Part shown: positions 11,901 through 25,530 of the stretch, piece by piece
Layout: each line of letters begins with the position of its first letter
Numbering within the stretch: position 1 is the first letter of the stretch
NCBI GenBank assembly: GCA_950295325.1
Contig: OX485807.1
Location: 47,214,440 to 47,274,439, forward strand
DNA length: 60,000 nt
Direction: 5' to 3'
Source: Polytrichum commune
Lineage: Eukaryota > Streptophyta > Polytrichopsida > Polytrichales > Polytrichaceae
Position numbers and translations under genes: made by a program
The notes under the pieces: generated by a model
Told to the model about the DNA's origin: nothing
Seen by the model: the letters and a program-made list of their open reading frames with translations, nothing else
Databases searched by the model: none

Positions 11901-14900
11901 TATCAGGGACTTTCCACCTGAACCAGGTAGCAAGCGTGTTGAAAGCAACAACAAACCTCACTCAAATTCTGGTAAGCATGTTAACTTTGGATCAACTTTC
12001 ATTGCACTTGAAATATTTGGAATTTCTTTGCTGTTACAGTTTAGGATATGACTATTTTCTGAACCTTGGTTCATAATTCGGTTAGTCTTCATACTTCACC
12101 TTGAATGATTGAAGAGAAGCAAGCTTCTCATGTCAATATGTGTGTCGGTCCAGAATTTCTAGCTTCCATTTGAAATCAAACAGAAGCAATAATGGACTGG
12201 TTCAGGTCTACTTTCTTGCATCTGTTTTTCTCAAAGCACGGCTTTACTATATGCCTGTTTCTTGGTATGTGTAGGTATCAGAGATAAAGCGGACTGATGA
12301 GAAGGGCAAAGCAGAAGAGGTTGAAAAGATGAAAGCAAATGCAACTAGAGCACTGTTTGATCTGTATGAGGTGGTGATGCGAGACTTTGTATATGAACAC
12401 TCAATCAGGTATGAGATTTGATGTACTTCTGGACTTGGTGGAAGTTCGGTGGTTTTAAAACAAACATTACCTGTCACTAAAATTTGGCATATAATGTGGC
12501 TGAAGTCAGTTTCTACAAGACCATTCAATTATTCAATGGTATATATCTGGGTGATATTATTGGCACTAATACAACCACAGCCGGAAAATAAGTAGATTCA
12601 TAAGTTAGTGTCTTTTCCAAAATGAGTGTTCCCCACTAATTTTGTGTCCTATGTGTTAAGTTCTGTTCTTTTCACATTTGTTGTGGTCTACATTAATAAC
12701 CATACAGATTGCAGTTGCTCATCCTTCATTTGCACAAAATGGGAGGGGAACAAAACTGTAAAGTAGGTATTAAAAGATATGGGGACATTTGGAGTGATTG
12801 GCAAGATGTTAATTACTGAATTGATCTATTTTTTGGCTTTCAAAGTTGACATTTAATATCTCTTCGATAAAGGCCAGCCTCCCTTCTCATGTTAGTATTT
12901 AGATATCAGTCCGAATCTTGAGAGCTTGTTGAAACTTTTGGGTTGGATCACATGAACTCAAAGCGGAGTAAATTGCAATTACCAAATGGATTTCATTTGA
13001 ATCCTTGAAATTTTGGATATAATATTAAGTAAAATTTGATAGTATATATGTGACTGAATTTGATGCAAAGGAAAAAAGTTTTTGATTTTTTCACAAAAAT
13101 ACGACTTTTTAGAATATTTGAACAGACAACTTATCTTGTAGTTTATTGAATCCCCACTTTCACCCTTGATAAGCTGGGCTTGTAAGGTTGATATAGTTTC
13201 ATCATATGGTCTTTTGATGGGTATGCAATTGCATGCAACAGCAAACTTGATGACCATTATTTAATTTTTTGGGGTTAACATAGATGATCATCTACTTGAT
13301 TTACAAGATATGATCACAGAGCAATTCGTGTTGAGTTTCTTAGGCCTGTAGGAGTTAAGAGAAATAACCACATTCTGCCACCTCAATGAAATCAAGAATG
13401 ATTCTCATTTAGTACTTAGTTTCTTGAATGTCCTAGGTATCATGAAAAAGAGATACTACCTCTAGAAAATAGTCTCTAGGTGTGTAATTGAGTCTGCACC
13501 TTTTTAGTGTCCTTTGGCCTTGTACTCTACTATTTTTTAAGGTTTCTGAACTTGGAATTGACAAGAATTTACTTTGTCTGATTATTGTGATACATCAGAG
13601 CTAAGTATGAAAACAATCCAACTTTTCAAGCTGCGAAGCAGGAAGGGCGACTATTTAATGAGTTGACTTGGCCCACTGGCCACTCGGTAACTTTCTGCAA
13701 ACTACCTGTGTGTGGCAAAAGGCTCCTAAATGTGTTTTCTGTGTTTCATCCAGAGAATATTTTTCTGGATGAGGAGATGAATTAAATTAGAGAAATTTTA
13801 TATTAAAATTCTGATGGTTATCAGTGTTAATTTCTGCATTGTTGAAGACACAATATTTCTCCAAGAGATATTGAAGTTCTGGTATAGCAAGGTGGTGGCT
13901 GACTGGGGTCTTTGCATTTGCAGAAAGTACAAGTTGATAGGCTCAATTCTTTATTGACAATCAAGGACTCTGCGATAAATGTACCCAAAAATCTGGAAGC
14001 TAGACGACGCTTGGAATATTTCAGCAACTCACTATTTATGTCCATGCCCAATTCACGGCCTGTGCGTGAAATGTTCTCATTCAGGTTAGTTACAAAGTGG
14101 CCATGCTGAATTTCTTTTGTGACAACAAAGTGAACAAAATACATAGAAATACTTTAATCTTTGCTTGAATTTGGTTCCAGGAATCTCCTTAGGATCTCGT
14201 CATGAATGCCAATGTGGAATCAGGATGCATTTCAGTTATAGACCTCAATCAGTTCAAGAACGGTTCTGATCATTTTATCCAATCCTAAACAATAAGTACT
14301 GCAGTTAAAGTGTTCTGTATTGATGTTGTGCAGTGTATTTACACCATACTTTGAGGAAGACGTTTTGTACAGCCAGAAACAGTTGATCAAAGAGAATGAT
14401 GATGGAATCACTATGTTGTATTATCTGAGAACCATCGTTCCAGGTTGGTCTCCCTTGTATGGTTTCAGTGAAACAACACAAATAATTGGGAGTTTAAAGT
14501 TGGCGACATGCTACTTATTACTTTTGCCAATGCATCGACACTTATCTGCAAACTTGTCATTAATATGCAAGTTGTTATTAATGGGTTTCTGGAAATCTCT
14601 TACAGCTCAATGTATATTAGATTGTTGTCCTTGGGTTTTGCTGCAACTCCATGAACCTCAAAATCTGGGTTCTTAGTGGGTTCAGGCGTTGAAACTTTTG
14701 TTCTCCTTTGGCCGCTGGGGTCTTCTTGGATTTCAATGTTTCTAAGGGCTTATTCAGGTCCGCCTTTCTGTGTGTTGCAGATGAGTGGGATAATTTCCTT
14801 GAGAGGGTACTTCCTAATAAGATTGAGCGGCACGAGTTCCTGAAGAGAACCTTTCCAAAAGAGTTTAAAAGTAGAGACTATGAGAAGCTGAAAGTGTTTA

Positions 14901-17900
14901 CTGAAAAGGACCAGAAAGTTCTGAGGGAGTTGCGTCTTTGGGCTTCTTATCGAGGCCAAACACTTGCTCGAACAGGTGGGTATAAAGACTTCATGCTTAA
15001 CCGGCATGTGTACACAAGAATACCCACCTTAATTTGACTTATTCTATTCATTTGATAAGGATGTTGTTCAATCAGTGCTGATCTCTGGTCTTCAGAGGGA
15101 TGGAAGCACATCATCTTCTGTAATAATTAGTGAAAGTGCCATCAGCAATGCTACCATAATAACGAGACCTGTTTGTAAGTAACATGTGAATGACTAAGCA
15201 ATTAATGGATAGAACCTCAAGGTCTGTTACACACAGATATATCCTGGCCAAAGGTAAAAAATATGAAGATTATAATTGTGATGACTAATATAAATATTAT
15301 GGTTTTTATCAGCTTCTAGGGCTACCTTTGTATTGCCCTAATTGTTAAAATGTTTTACTACAGTAGTTTTCTCTTTAGTATCTTCTGCCTCTTCTATCTA
15401 AGTATCTGAATTATTCTCATCAAATTAGTGCCTGTGGTGTTGTGCAGTTCGGGGAATGATGTACTATAAAAGTGCCCTAATGTTGCAGGCGCAACAAGAA
15501 GGGGCGTCTCTGGCAGGTGGGAATCTCTGCAGGGATCTGCTACATCTGATTATTTTGAAACGACCTATCTTTGTTAGCTTTTATTGTGTCCTTGCCAACA
15601 ATGTCATATGGGAGCAAGATAACAACCCAGTCCAAAGTAGACTCATTACTACTATTGCCGTGTAAATATTTAACAAGGTGATATCCCTTTCGGATGAATG
15701 AAAGATCTGGGCCTGTAAGGTTTTTGACTTCACTAGAATCTAACACTGCAATACACTCATGTATACTTGGTTAATTGTTTTGAGCAGAAGATCTGGAACA
15801 AGGCATTCAGCTTGCGAGCACTAGTTCACGAGGGCCAACAGTCCTCAATGCACGGGCTCAAGCAGAGCTAAAGTTTGTGTATGTTGTTAGTGCCCAAATT
15901 TATGGAGAACAGAAGACTGGCGCAAGAGGTGGACAGGAAGCCAAAGAGAAAGCAGAAGATATCTCTTATCTTATGCAAACGTGAGTGATGATACAATAGT
16001 ACTTTCTTCCCACTTTGTATCTGAAAATTCTTGAAATCTTGTATTGTGGGTTTGTCTTTGAGATAGAAACTATTAGAGCATGTTGTGCGTCAACTGCTAT
16101 TGATGGCCTTCCTGTTCTGGTCTCGTGACCCAGTGAAAACATGTTTTGTTAGCCATGTATTTCCATAGCAACAATGTTTTTTCATTGGAAACTGTGCTAA
16201 ATTTGATTTGTTATTATCTATAGAGTTTTCCTGTAATCTCTACCTGCAACCTCAAATAGATATGGGTTTGGAATGGAAATCCTTTTCAACCCTAACATTT
16301 CCTCACAGCATTGTCTGACATCTTCACGTAGTGTCATTGTCTCCATTTAGGGTATATAGATCAAATATGGTTAGTTTGAAGTTCTGTAGGTAGCAAAGTT
16401 GGGGAATGTTGTTAGTCATAACATAGTATTCCTGCTTATCACATTACAAAGAACACTACATGGTGCAATAAAGTTTTGCTCTCCTATGACAGGAATGACT
16501 CTTTGAGGATAGCTTACATCCACACAGAAACGGTTTTGAAGGATGGGAGACCTGAAACTGAGTATTATTCAAAGCTTATTAAAGCTGATCTCAGTGGAAA
16601 AGACCAGGTACTGCCGTATCTGGTGATGTATTTTGAGATGTAAGAGGTTATTGATCAACTGATGCTACATCATGCAGACCTTGATCCACACAGCCTTGGA
16701 CGCTATGTGAATGCTTGCTGAGTCAAGTCCTATAGTCCCATTGTTGTCTTTGAGAGGAAGTTACTGTCATATGTTGGAAGATGTCCAGCTATTTGCTTGT
16801 TGCACAATGCTTAACTATAAACATCAACCTTTATTTAATCTACAGTGTTCCAATTGTGTTATATCTTACAAGATTCAATGACTATCTGTGCTAATTATTA
16901 AGCTGTCAACTGTGTCTGGACAGTTCTATACTCCATCTCAAGTGACAGGCTTATCAATTTTGAACTTTGGTGGGAATGTGGTTGCAGGAAATATATTCCA
17001 TCAAGTTGCCGGGGGAAGTCATTTTGGGAGAGGGCAAGCCTGAGAATCAAAATCATGCGATTGTGTTTACTCGTGGAGAGGCCATTCAAACTATTGACAT
17101 GAACCAGGTTTGTTGTAACTGGCACAATGTCGTTTTGCTGTTATGTTGCTATCACCATAATAGTGTGTCAAAACTTATGTGGTTTGCAGAAATTTCTATC
17201 CCAAGAGAAATGTGTAACTTGCTTATCCATAACCAAGTATAGAATCTGAGAGTTGAATCCAGAATTCATGAGATTAATGTGAATTTTAACCAGACACAGA
17301 TGAAGGGAACCCAGCTTTGAGGACTCTGCTAAGCATAAACTAGAGCCCTTATATGACCTCAAAGACAATAAGGTGTCATTGAACAAATTTTGATAGTTGT
17401 ATTGCTAAATCAGGATCAAGGAAAATCTGAAATTGTCATAGGTGGCTTTTCAGCTGCTTAATTTTGAGCAATGATATAATCAAGTTCAGAAAGAAGCAAC
17501 TATTTGCTTATGATATGCCCAATTGCTACACATGTTGACCAGTCTTTTGTGTTTAAGTGGATGTTATATTCTATATGTTTGTTATATCTATGACTTTCTG
17601 TAGGAACATTACTTGGAGGAAGCATTCAAGATGCGAAACCTTCTTGAAGAATTTGACTCTAAGAAACATGGACTTCGTCCCCCTACCATTCTTGGTGTTC
17701 GTGAGCATGTATTCACTGGCAGGTACAAGTATTGTGTCCAGAGTTCACGAGTTCTCCTTTTGAATCTTTTGGAATCCACTTTTCAAACAATCAATTGCAG
17801 TCTCCCCTAGTTTCTGGCAGTATTCTGTACGATGCCATTTGTTACTCTGTGTTCAATCATGGCTCTGTTCGTGTGTTTGTGGTGGCAGTGTGTCTTCGTT

Positions 17901-20900
17901 AGCATGGTTCATGTCGCTGCAGGAGAGGAGTTTTGTCACACTTGGGCAGCGCGTACTTGCCAAGCCACTGAAGTTAGTGGTCTTCCTTTTCTGATTCTGT
18001 ATATTGAGTGCCAAGCAGTTGAAACCGATGTTCTTTTATCAACAGGTTATGCAGGATGTACTCTTTGGGTTGACACCTCTACGTATTTCTCATCTACTAT
18101 TTACAATCTGTCCAAAACACAGAACTGGATCATCCAGTAGCCTACTTTTTAATACAGTTGAGTTTGTAAAGTCTTAATAGTCAAACTATTGTCACAACTC
18201 TTTGCAATCTGGGTTTTCTGTATACAGTGAAGATTCAGTAGTAAAGGTATTGTAAAGGTATTTGTGCCTGAATTCATATGTACTGTTGAATGTGGTCAGG
18301 GTGAGAATGCACTATGGACATCCTGACATCTTCCACCGTACTTTTCACATAACAAGAGGAGGCATCAGCAAAGCATCTAAGCAAATCAATCTTAGTGAAG
18401 ACATTTTTGCAGGTTTTGATCTGTTCCTGGATTTACCATTGCCACGTATACATGTCTTAATATCACTCCAGAAGCTATGTTCGTAGAATGTATTATTTAC
18501 ATTTATTACCAGTAATCCTTATGTGAAGGCAACGTAAATTTCATTTGCCTAAGCAGGTACATTTTTGTTCAAAAAATGTTTTGCTCAGGCTTTGTAACCC
18601 TTAGTGAAGGTGGGGAACGATTCCTGCACTTTTCCTTTTTTCCCAAATGCCTACTAAGCTTTACTAACACCTCTCTGCAGGATTCAACTCCACTTTACGG
18701 CAGGGAAACATTACCCACCATGAGTACATTCAGGTAAAGGTCACGGCCATTCTCTCAGATTGTTATATGTAATTTATTAATTGACCATGTTAAAGGTGCC
18801 GATTTGCAAGCTCGAAGGAACTTGTTAAGTTTGACCAAAGATCAGCCTCGCGGGGCTCGTCATACTAGGGGTGAGGTTGTGTAATGACAGGCACTGTTGC
18901 TGACTTTGTTGGGTTCTAACAGTGCGGGAAGGGTCGAGATGTGGGATTGAATCAAATTGCGGCATTTGAAGGGAAGGTTGCCTCTGGAAATGGAGAGCAA
19001 ACCCTCAGTCGGGATATTTATCGGTTGGGCCAACTCTTTGACTTCTTCCGAATGTGTTCATTTTTCTTCACGACTGTTGGTTATTATTTCACCACAATGG
19101 TATATCCTTTCAAACCTCTTTGTAGCTACTATATCAGTGCTCAAGAAGTTTCGACAATCTATGGTTTCATAGTCAGGTTCAGGTTTTACTATTGGGATAG
19201 GTGGGAGATCATTACTTATTTTGTTTAATTTTATATTTTGAAAAATACTGATTTTGTATTCGATACTGATAAAGGTTCTTTGTCATGCAGATGACTGTTC
19301 TAACTGTCTATGCATTCCTTTACGGAAAAGTATACCTGGTATGTGAAATAATAATCACCTTGAGTAAAGTTCGTGTAAATTGCACCCTCTTTTACAATGA
19401 AGTTCAATGAAAGTTCTATCCATGTCCTAGTCATAAATTCTTCAGTAACTTTGATCAGTTGAAGGCAATTAATTACACCATGTACAACATTTACCTTTCC
19501 TTATTTTCTTGAAAGCATGCAGGACACTGCATGCTTCATGCAATGATTGTGGAGTTGGACCTTGTAGTTGAGAACATTGTGGAGGTTCTTCCAGTGGCTT
19601 CAATATCATGAAGGGCTTGAGAGACTCAAGTCTGACAGAGCTTTCACTGTGTGGTCAGGCATTATCAGGTGTAGATGCAGAGTTGAAGAGGAATGGATTG
19701 TCTGACAATACAGCATTGCAATCGGCTCTCGACACACAGTTTCTTCTGCAGATTGGAATTTTCACTGCTGTGCCCATGATTGTCAACTTCATTCTGGAGC
19801 AAGGAGTCTTACGGGTGAGAAAGTTGTTTGACTATCTTATGAAAGCAAAGTACTAGCTTGTATTTGGCATGAATTTGATAGTTTAAGAATAACCACTTGA
19901 AAATCTCCACTTTAAGCTGGAAATGAGGTAATTTTTCATGTGAGGCTCATTTAAATGACCAACCAATTCACTATCTTTTGTTCCATCTAAGAGTTGATTC
20001 TATGGATTTACTAAAGCAACTGAAGTGCAATTTTCATTTCCCAGTTTCTTTCTTTGACCAAGCAAGAAACAGCAGCTGCCCAAGGACCAGATATAGCTAC
20101 CCTACTTTGTATCAGAGTGTGCATTACACAACATAGGAAGAAATCCATAGTGCAACATCATATCACCTTTTCTACCCAGTCAGGACATTCTTAAATTATT
20201 ATAATAAGGCTTGTCTAACAATTGAGAAGTTTTTAAGGAATTGTCTGACAATATTTACATATTGGTGGTTCCAGGCAGTGATCAGTTTCTTCACAATGCA
20301 GCTACAATTGAGTTCAGTGTTCTTCACCTTCTCACTTGGAACACGCACTCATTACTTTGGCCGCACTATCCTCCATGGAGGTGCCAAGGTAAATCTTCCT
20401 GTGAAATTCTCTACTTAATATAGAGAGGTCTAGGGGCTGATGGACTGCAAATTATGTCAAACAATTCTCTTTACTCGGGACTTAAATATTCTATAAAGTC
20501 CACCAGTGAGGTGATGAATAGAGCGCCAGTTACTGATGCAATAACATCTGGTGGTTATGAGATATGATGTGGTAACATTTTTGGCACCCACTGACCTCTT
20601 GTTCTTGAAATGATCAAAATGAAGGTCTGGATTTAGTTGTCCATATCATGGGGGTTTTCTTTGTTGATTTCTAGTCAATGTTAAACACTATGCATTTGTC
20701 AAATCCAACAGTAATCTATGACCAAGTTGACTTCTCTCCCTGGTTTATCAAAGATTTCAAAACTTGATTTGCAATGTGCACTGTCATTCTTCTTGGTCAT
20801 GCTTTGCAACTGAGTACTGGATTCTGAAAATTCACTGATATTCTTGTACAGTACAAAAGCACTGGGAGAGGGTTTGTTGTCGAGCACATCTCGTTTGCTG

Positions 20901-23136
20901 AGAACTATCGGCTGTACTCTCGAAGCCATTTTGTCAAAGCGTAACCACCTATTCCAACTATTAGCTACAGATGGAATTATCTGTTGTTCTTTACCCTTGT
21001 ATGCTCCCTTTTTCATGTATTGGTAGGTGCATATGGTTGAAATCAAGTTCAATCCTCTATATACTTTATCTCCAAAACTAGTATGTAACAGCTTGTTTTG
21101 ACTTGGTGTGCAGACTTGAGATCGTAATGCTATTGATTGTGTACCTGGCCTATGGATCCCATAGTCGTTCATCCATCACCTATATTCTACTGACTTTCAG
21201 TGCTTGGTTCCTAGCCATCTCATGGCTATATGCTCCATATATCTTTAATCCTTCAGGATTCGATTGGAAAAAGTGAGCACACTTTCCAATTGACCTTTTT
21301 CTCGGTTGATTTGTCATCTTTCACAATTTTAGGCCGATAGAAGATGCTGGTTTGAGCTCCTAGTATCAACTCTTCATTTATCTACACATAATACTTGTTC
21401 ATTGATTAAGCTTTCACAGAATGCTCATCTCCTCATTATTTTACCACAGACAGATGTTTAGTGTTATTCCTTTTAAAGATCTGTATTCTCAGGAAAGAAA
21501 AGACTATGTTAAAAGACTAAGTTGTATTCTTTCACTCTCATTTGGCCATGAGAGGTGGTCCAGGACATTAGGGGCCTTGCATTGACCTACTTGACGTTCA
21601 TGGTTCATTTCTTCAGAATATAACTCGAGATTTCATATTATCTTTGCGCTACACCATTTCAGCTGTTCAAACATTACATGTGTATCCTGCAAATTTTTCA
21701 TAGAAATTCATAGCTAGCTAAATGTTTGTATTTTCATCAATATGAGATGTGCATTAGTACAGTCAAAGTATTCATGTTGTGATTGAGCACCCATCCAGTT
21801 CTGACAATTTCAATTATATTTATGACGCAGGACTGTAAATGATTTTGAAGATTGGTCAAATTGGTTATTTTATAAAGGAGGAATTGGAGATAAGGGAAAA
21901 AATAGCTGGGAAGTCTGGTGGGTAGAAGAGCACGAACATATTCAAACAACCCGAGGCCGGTTTTGGGAAATTGTATTGAGTTTGCGATTCTTTATTATCC
22001 AGTATGGTATTGTGTATGCTCTTAATGTATCCGGTCATGACAAGAATTTTCGGGTCAGTAATCTCTTATCTCTGTGCAACATTTAGCTTACTATCTCATT
22101 TGTGCTCTTTTAAAATGTAGGTGACATTCTTTCATTTCCTTCTATTGTTGGATAGCTCCTGGTAGGGTAGTGTTCGTTCCCTCACCTTCAACACTCCTCT
22201 CCTGAATTGACTGTATTGTACCTGAAATTTCAAAGCGTTTACATATTTTGCAGTTTTTGGTAACATGTTTCTTGGGTGGTGTCCTGTTATGGATTGACAC
22301 AGGTCTATGGGTATTCCTGGTTGGTATTGGTAGGCGTGGTTCTTTTATTCAAGGTGGGTGACATATTTTTAGCACTATTTATATGGTTTTCTTGGCCTTT
22401 TTGTATCTTTCAGCCAGACCCAAGTTTTACCAGAGTCTGATTTATTACTAAAGTGCTACAAATGGTTTTTTTGTAATGTGCAGGTGTTCAGTTTAAATCA
22501 CAAGTCTTTTGCCAATTTTCAATTGGTAGTACGATTGGTTCAAGCAGCAGTCTTCTTGGGTATCATTGCGGGTGCAGTTGTGGCCTTGGTGTTAACAAAC
22601 CTCACCATCGGAGATATTTTTGCATCTGCCTTGTCACTGATCCCTACAGGCTGGGGCCTTCTCTCTGTAAGCGCCTCTATACTGGCCACATTTGCTGAGT
22701 AATCTTCAGATATTGTGTGGTGAACCTAATAAGAATTGAAACTAACTTGACTGAATGTGAAGCATATGATTCTATGTTGAGTGAAAATTGATTAAGCTTT
22801 TTGAGTGACATTTATTGTAGGTATTACTTTCTTCAATCCACTTAGTTTCCAAGTGCAGAAATATTTAATTCAAAACTCATTCTGGGATGTCCACAGATTG
22901 CCATTGCAGCCAAGCCGGTGGTGAAACAATTGGGATTATGGAAATCAATACGTGGTATAGCACGACTTTACGATACATTCATGGGAACCATAGTGTTCAT
23001 TCCTATTGCCTTCCTCTCATGGTTTCCCTTCGTTTCCACTTTCCAGACTCGTCTAGTCTTCAACCAGGCATTTAGTAGAGGTCTCTCGATTTCAGTTCTG
23101 TTGGCCGGAAATGACCCCAACAACTTGAGCTCCTAG
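948..23136 (+). CDS. Callose synthase (1,3-beta-glucan synthase, GSL8/GSL10 = CalS10/CalS9 type), 5' partial
   Basis: The product is a large plasma-membrane UDP-glucose glucosyltransferase that makes callose at cell plates, plasmodesmata and walls. I read 49 exons with GT-AG borders and consistent phases, giving 1920 codons plus TAG. The order is: N-terminal cytosolic region, FKS1-like segment (LIWGEAANLRFLPECLCYIFHH area, 3737-3860), first membrane cluster, large cytosolic catalytic loop (LWASYRGQTLARTVRGMMYY; GEGKPENQNHAIVFTRGEA; HYGHPDIFHRTFHITRGG), second membrane cluster, and a C-terminus with FVSTFQTRLVFNQAFSRG. Segments such as NLDP…GVLQFKTGL, KTVNDFEDWSNWLFYKGGIG and LLAGNDPNN fit CalS9/CalS10 better than the CalS1-8 or few-exon GSL1/GSL5 types (comparison from memory). 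The first exon(s), about 65-70 residues in relatives, lie upstream of the window. The many small exons are typical of this class. Exon coordinates are in the three block entries. Confidence 0.95.
9047..9611 (+). mobile_element. pogo/Tigger-like DNA transposon remnant inside a callose synthase intron
   Basis: This 565-bp segment lies wholly inside the intron 8978-9802. The left end starts cggtaatctcccgcttaag and the inverted right end cagtcccacttaagtacg. They share the block CCC-x-CTTAAGTA-x-GCAC. Both ends abut TA dinucleotides (9045-9046 and 9612-9613), the target duplication expected of Tc1/mariner-pogo elements. Further copies of a gcgcactta/gtgcatactt motif lie just inside each end. An open frame (9110-9457, 115 codons, acidic EDVDEVLEMMQIEEEPPIDDEI stretch) resembles the acidic C-terminal tail that follows the DDE domain in Tigger/pogo transposases, but no DDE or HTH domain remains. 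The element is non-autonomous. Confidence 0.65.
9803..19099 (+). other. Callose synthase exon block 2: cytosolic catalytic loop
   Basis: Exons: 9803-9900, 10030-10057 (28-nt microexon), 10287-10378, 11098-11197, 11379-11539, 11851-11971, 12275-12408, 13599-13686, 13924-14084, 14334-14443, 14781-14975, 15448-15516, 15788-15980, 16493-16607, 16988-17107, 17604-17722, 17889-17972, 18300-18412, 18681-18733, 18923-19099. This is the putative UDP-glucose-binding and glucosyl-transfer region. Key blocks are AINVPKNLEARRRLEYFSNSLF, SVFTPYFEEDVLYS, GQTLARTVRGMMYY, IAYIHTETVL, TEYYSKLIKADLSG, IYSIKLPGEVILGEG, IQTIDMNQ, FKMRNLLEEF, PPTILGVREHVFTGSVSSLAWFM and GISKASKQINLSEDIFAGFN. Splice phases close without any frameshift. 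Confidence 0.94.
19291..23136 (+). other. Callose synthase exon block 3: C-terminal membrane cluster and stop
   Basis: Exons: 19291-19338, 19659-19814, 20275-20388, 20852-20940, 21114-21272, 21831-22053, 22303-22353, 22484-22666, 22897-23136. They encode alternating hydrophobic helices (MTVLTVYAFLYGKVYL, FTAVPMIVNFILEQGVL, EIVMLLIVYLAYG, LLTFSAWFLAISWLYAPYIFNPSGF, FFIIQYGIVYAL, VYGYSWLVLVGVVLLF, AVFLGIIAGAVVALVL, GTIVFIPIAFLSWFPF). The RXTG-like motif at 20852-20870 reads K-S-T-G here. The stop is TAG at 23134-23136, after NDPNNLSS. Confidence 0.94.
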
Positions 23137-23449
23137 TCATGTCAACCTTTCTGTCCAGTTTTGTTGAGTAAATATTGATCTGCATAGTGACACTTTCTTT
23201 GTAATGAAAAAGTAACTTACAACCCAATCTTGTGTCATTAGTCATATCAAACAGACCACACCCTTCTTCAACACCATTTTGTACTTCCACGTAATATTGT
23301 ACGGGCTATGTTGAGTTCACCCTAGAGGGATTTGTGAAGTCCATACCTAAATCTATTAGATAAAGGCTTGCCCAAACCTTTGGTATAAAGGTGTTCAACT
23401 CGAATCCCTAGTTGCAATGTAGGTAAATTTGTCCAACTTTCAACTGTTC

Positions 23450-23910
23450 TTTTCCGAAATGGTGACAAAGCATGATATGCTTAGTCTATTTAAAATTGGA
23501 AAACCGCATTCTTGGCAAGATGAGTGGAGCTTCCATTGTCGAAACTAATAAGAATAGAAAGGTCCATACCTAGTCCATTATCCTTGGCAAGTGCCATCAA
23601 TTAGATGGCCTCTTGTATTGCTTTTGAAAGCGTTAGATATTCAACCGCGATATTTGAGAGGACAACTATCAATTCTTTCTTAGAAATCCAGGTAATGGGT
23701 GAAGTCCAAAACTTTCAAAACAGAAGTTGTAGTGGACCTTCCCATCTTTGAATCTCTAACATAGTCTAAAGCGGATTAACATGAAAAGGTTACTTTTCAA
23801 AAGTTTTGTGAACATAATCCCAAAATCCCAAGTACTTGAGAAATACTTGAGAATTGTCTTGACCGCTTGAAGATGAGACACTAGTGGGTTTCTAGCATAG
23901 TAATGCCCTA
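23450..23910 (-). mobile_element. Decayed Ty1/copia pol fragment (RT end and RNase H)
   Basis: On the minus strand, broken frames read in order ARNPLVSHLQAVKTILKY, then DYVRDSKMGRSTT, then VEYLTLSKAIQEAI, then HLAKNAVFQF. These correspond to the copia pol order A-N-P-x-x-x-H-W-x-A-V-K-R-I-L-R-Y, D-x-D-x-x-G-x-x-x-x-R-R-S-T, E-A-E-Y-x-A-L-x-x-A-x-x-E-x-x-W-L and H-L-A-K-N-P-V-F-H. Stop codons and frameshifts interrupt them (for example a stop where the Trp of E-A-x-W-L should be). It is a dead remnant 300 bp beyond the callose synthase stop, in the opposite orientation. No LTRs were recognised. Confidence 0.8.
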
Positions 23911-25530
23911 TTTTGGAACATTACTTGAACTATTATAAGTGGAATTGGGTGAAGTTTACAATGTTTGCATCAACACAATGTGGAGAGACTCAATTTAAGA
24001 ATGTCTCCAATGAGATATTGCATTGACGCGTGTTTTGTGGCCACAACTTCCAAGTGTTAAAACACTAATGACTGCCAAACACAATCAAGATTTGCATGTC
24101 AGTTTGAGGTTATTTTCAAAGACTTGCTGTGGATTACTACTATTGTATTCTCTTGTCTTGTAAAAATGAGGAACTACTACATCTTTGGTTATGACACCTG
24201 CCAAGACCACAACTATTGATATTTACAAGAAAGGTGCATTATTGAGGGATGTTGAGACCAATGGTTCAGAAACAATTATGAGCAGTGTATGAATAATAGG
24301 TGGTGATAGAGAATTTAACTGCAAAACCTTTTTATTTTTCTCATGAAACAATACGACAATTGTTCTCATAATAATTTAGTTCCAGCTAGAGAGTTATTTT
24401 GGTGTTGAAATTGATAACTTATCTACACTAGTGATGAACACAATTTATTCTATGACAATTTTGGGCTTGCATTCATATTCATAACCTCCCTCAACAAGCT
24501 TGCTTCTTGGCAACCTCAATGCTCACTGCACACAAATGGCGGCCCTTCAAACTCCAACGCCAAACATGTTAAGTGTTGTGGATCAAATGTTCATTATGCA
24601 TGGCTTCAACATCATTGTCATGGGCCATTCCCCCCCCCCCCCTCCCCCCTTTTAAGTTCATGCATGCAAGTAATGAGTCCAGTGTGATGTCCTAACCCTA
24701 ACCCCACTCCTTGCAAAGCTCCTTACTTTCTCACATCCCAACCCCCCTGAAATCCTAGGAGATATCTCACAAGTGATTTCATCCATATTCAATTCTTCAC
24801 AACAACAACCAAAAATAAATATAAAATAAAATAAAATGAACAATTATTCTTTTATTCTTCATAATTAAAGTACAAAGTGTATGATTTTTCATAGATTCTA
24901 GCCCTTTATGTCCATGATAATTTATTTTTAGCACTAAGGTACATTTAAGATATTATGTCAAATGCTTTATTGCATATAACCATGTTTCACACACCTAGAG
25001 AAACCTATAGTGTATGTAATTATTTGACGAATTTTAGTCATAATTAATATATGAGACTCTATTTTTTATCGCACGTAGTTTCTACGTTTTTCAACAATGC
25101 CCCCCCCTCCCCAAGATTGAAGTCCCTTGCAAAGTTTACAAAACCAGGCTTCACGAAAATGGTTGACACCATCAATCAAGAATGTCTAAGGAAGCTTGAT
25201 TTTCTTCATCATCATGAGTATACCATAATGTCACATGTATATCTCCGTTCACACTTGCACTGTTCAAGCTCTCTCTATGTTCGAAATACAAGAATCTATA
25301 CAAGAACATCTATAATGCAAGAACCAGTAAGGTTGAAATCCGCAACTCTTAACGGAGTCGGTTATACAAAGGGTTGTCAATGGAGTCCATCAAGAATGAA
25401 AAAATAAAATAAAGTTGCGTGGCAACTATTCTACAAGTGCTACTGCAAGAGATGCAAACAACCCTGCCCAAGAAGGGTAAAAAGTATTTTTTTTATTTTT
25501 TATTTTTTATTTTTTATTTTTTAAAAGTTA
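23911..25530. other. Intergenic DNA with C tracts, no gene seen
   Basis: AT-rich DNA without convincing coding sequence. It holds a C13-T-C6 tract at 24630-24649 and a C8 run at 25100-25107. A T-rich ATTTTTT array at 25489-25522 leads into the triplicated repeat. A cctaaccctaacccc run near 24692 is too short to be telomeric. Confidence 0.6.

Noticed and set aside
20699-21172. Minus-strand open frame of 157 codons
   Set aside because: It is the antisense of callose synthase exons 20852-20940 and 21114-21272 and intervening intron, with no domain of its own.
24690-24710. Telomere-like cctaaccctaacccc
   Set aside because: Barely two units and not the plant TTTAGGG form; no array.
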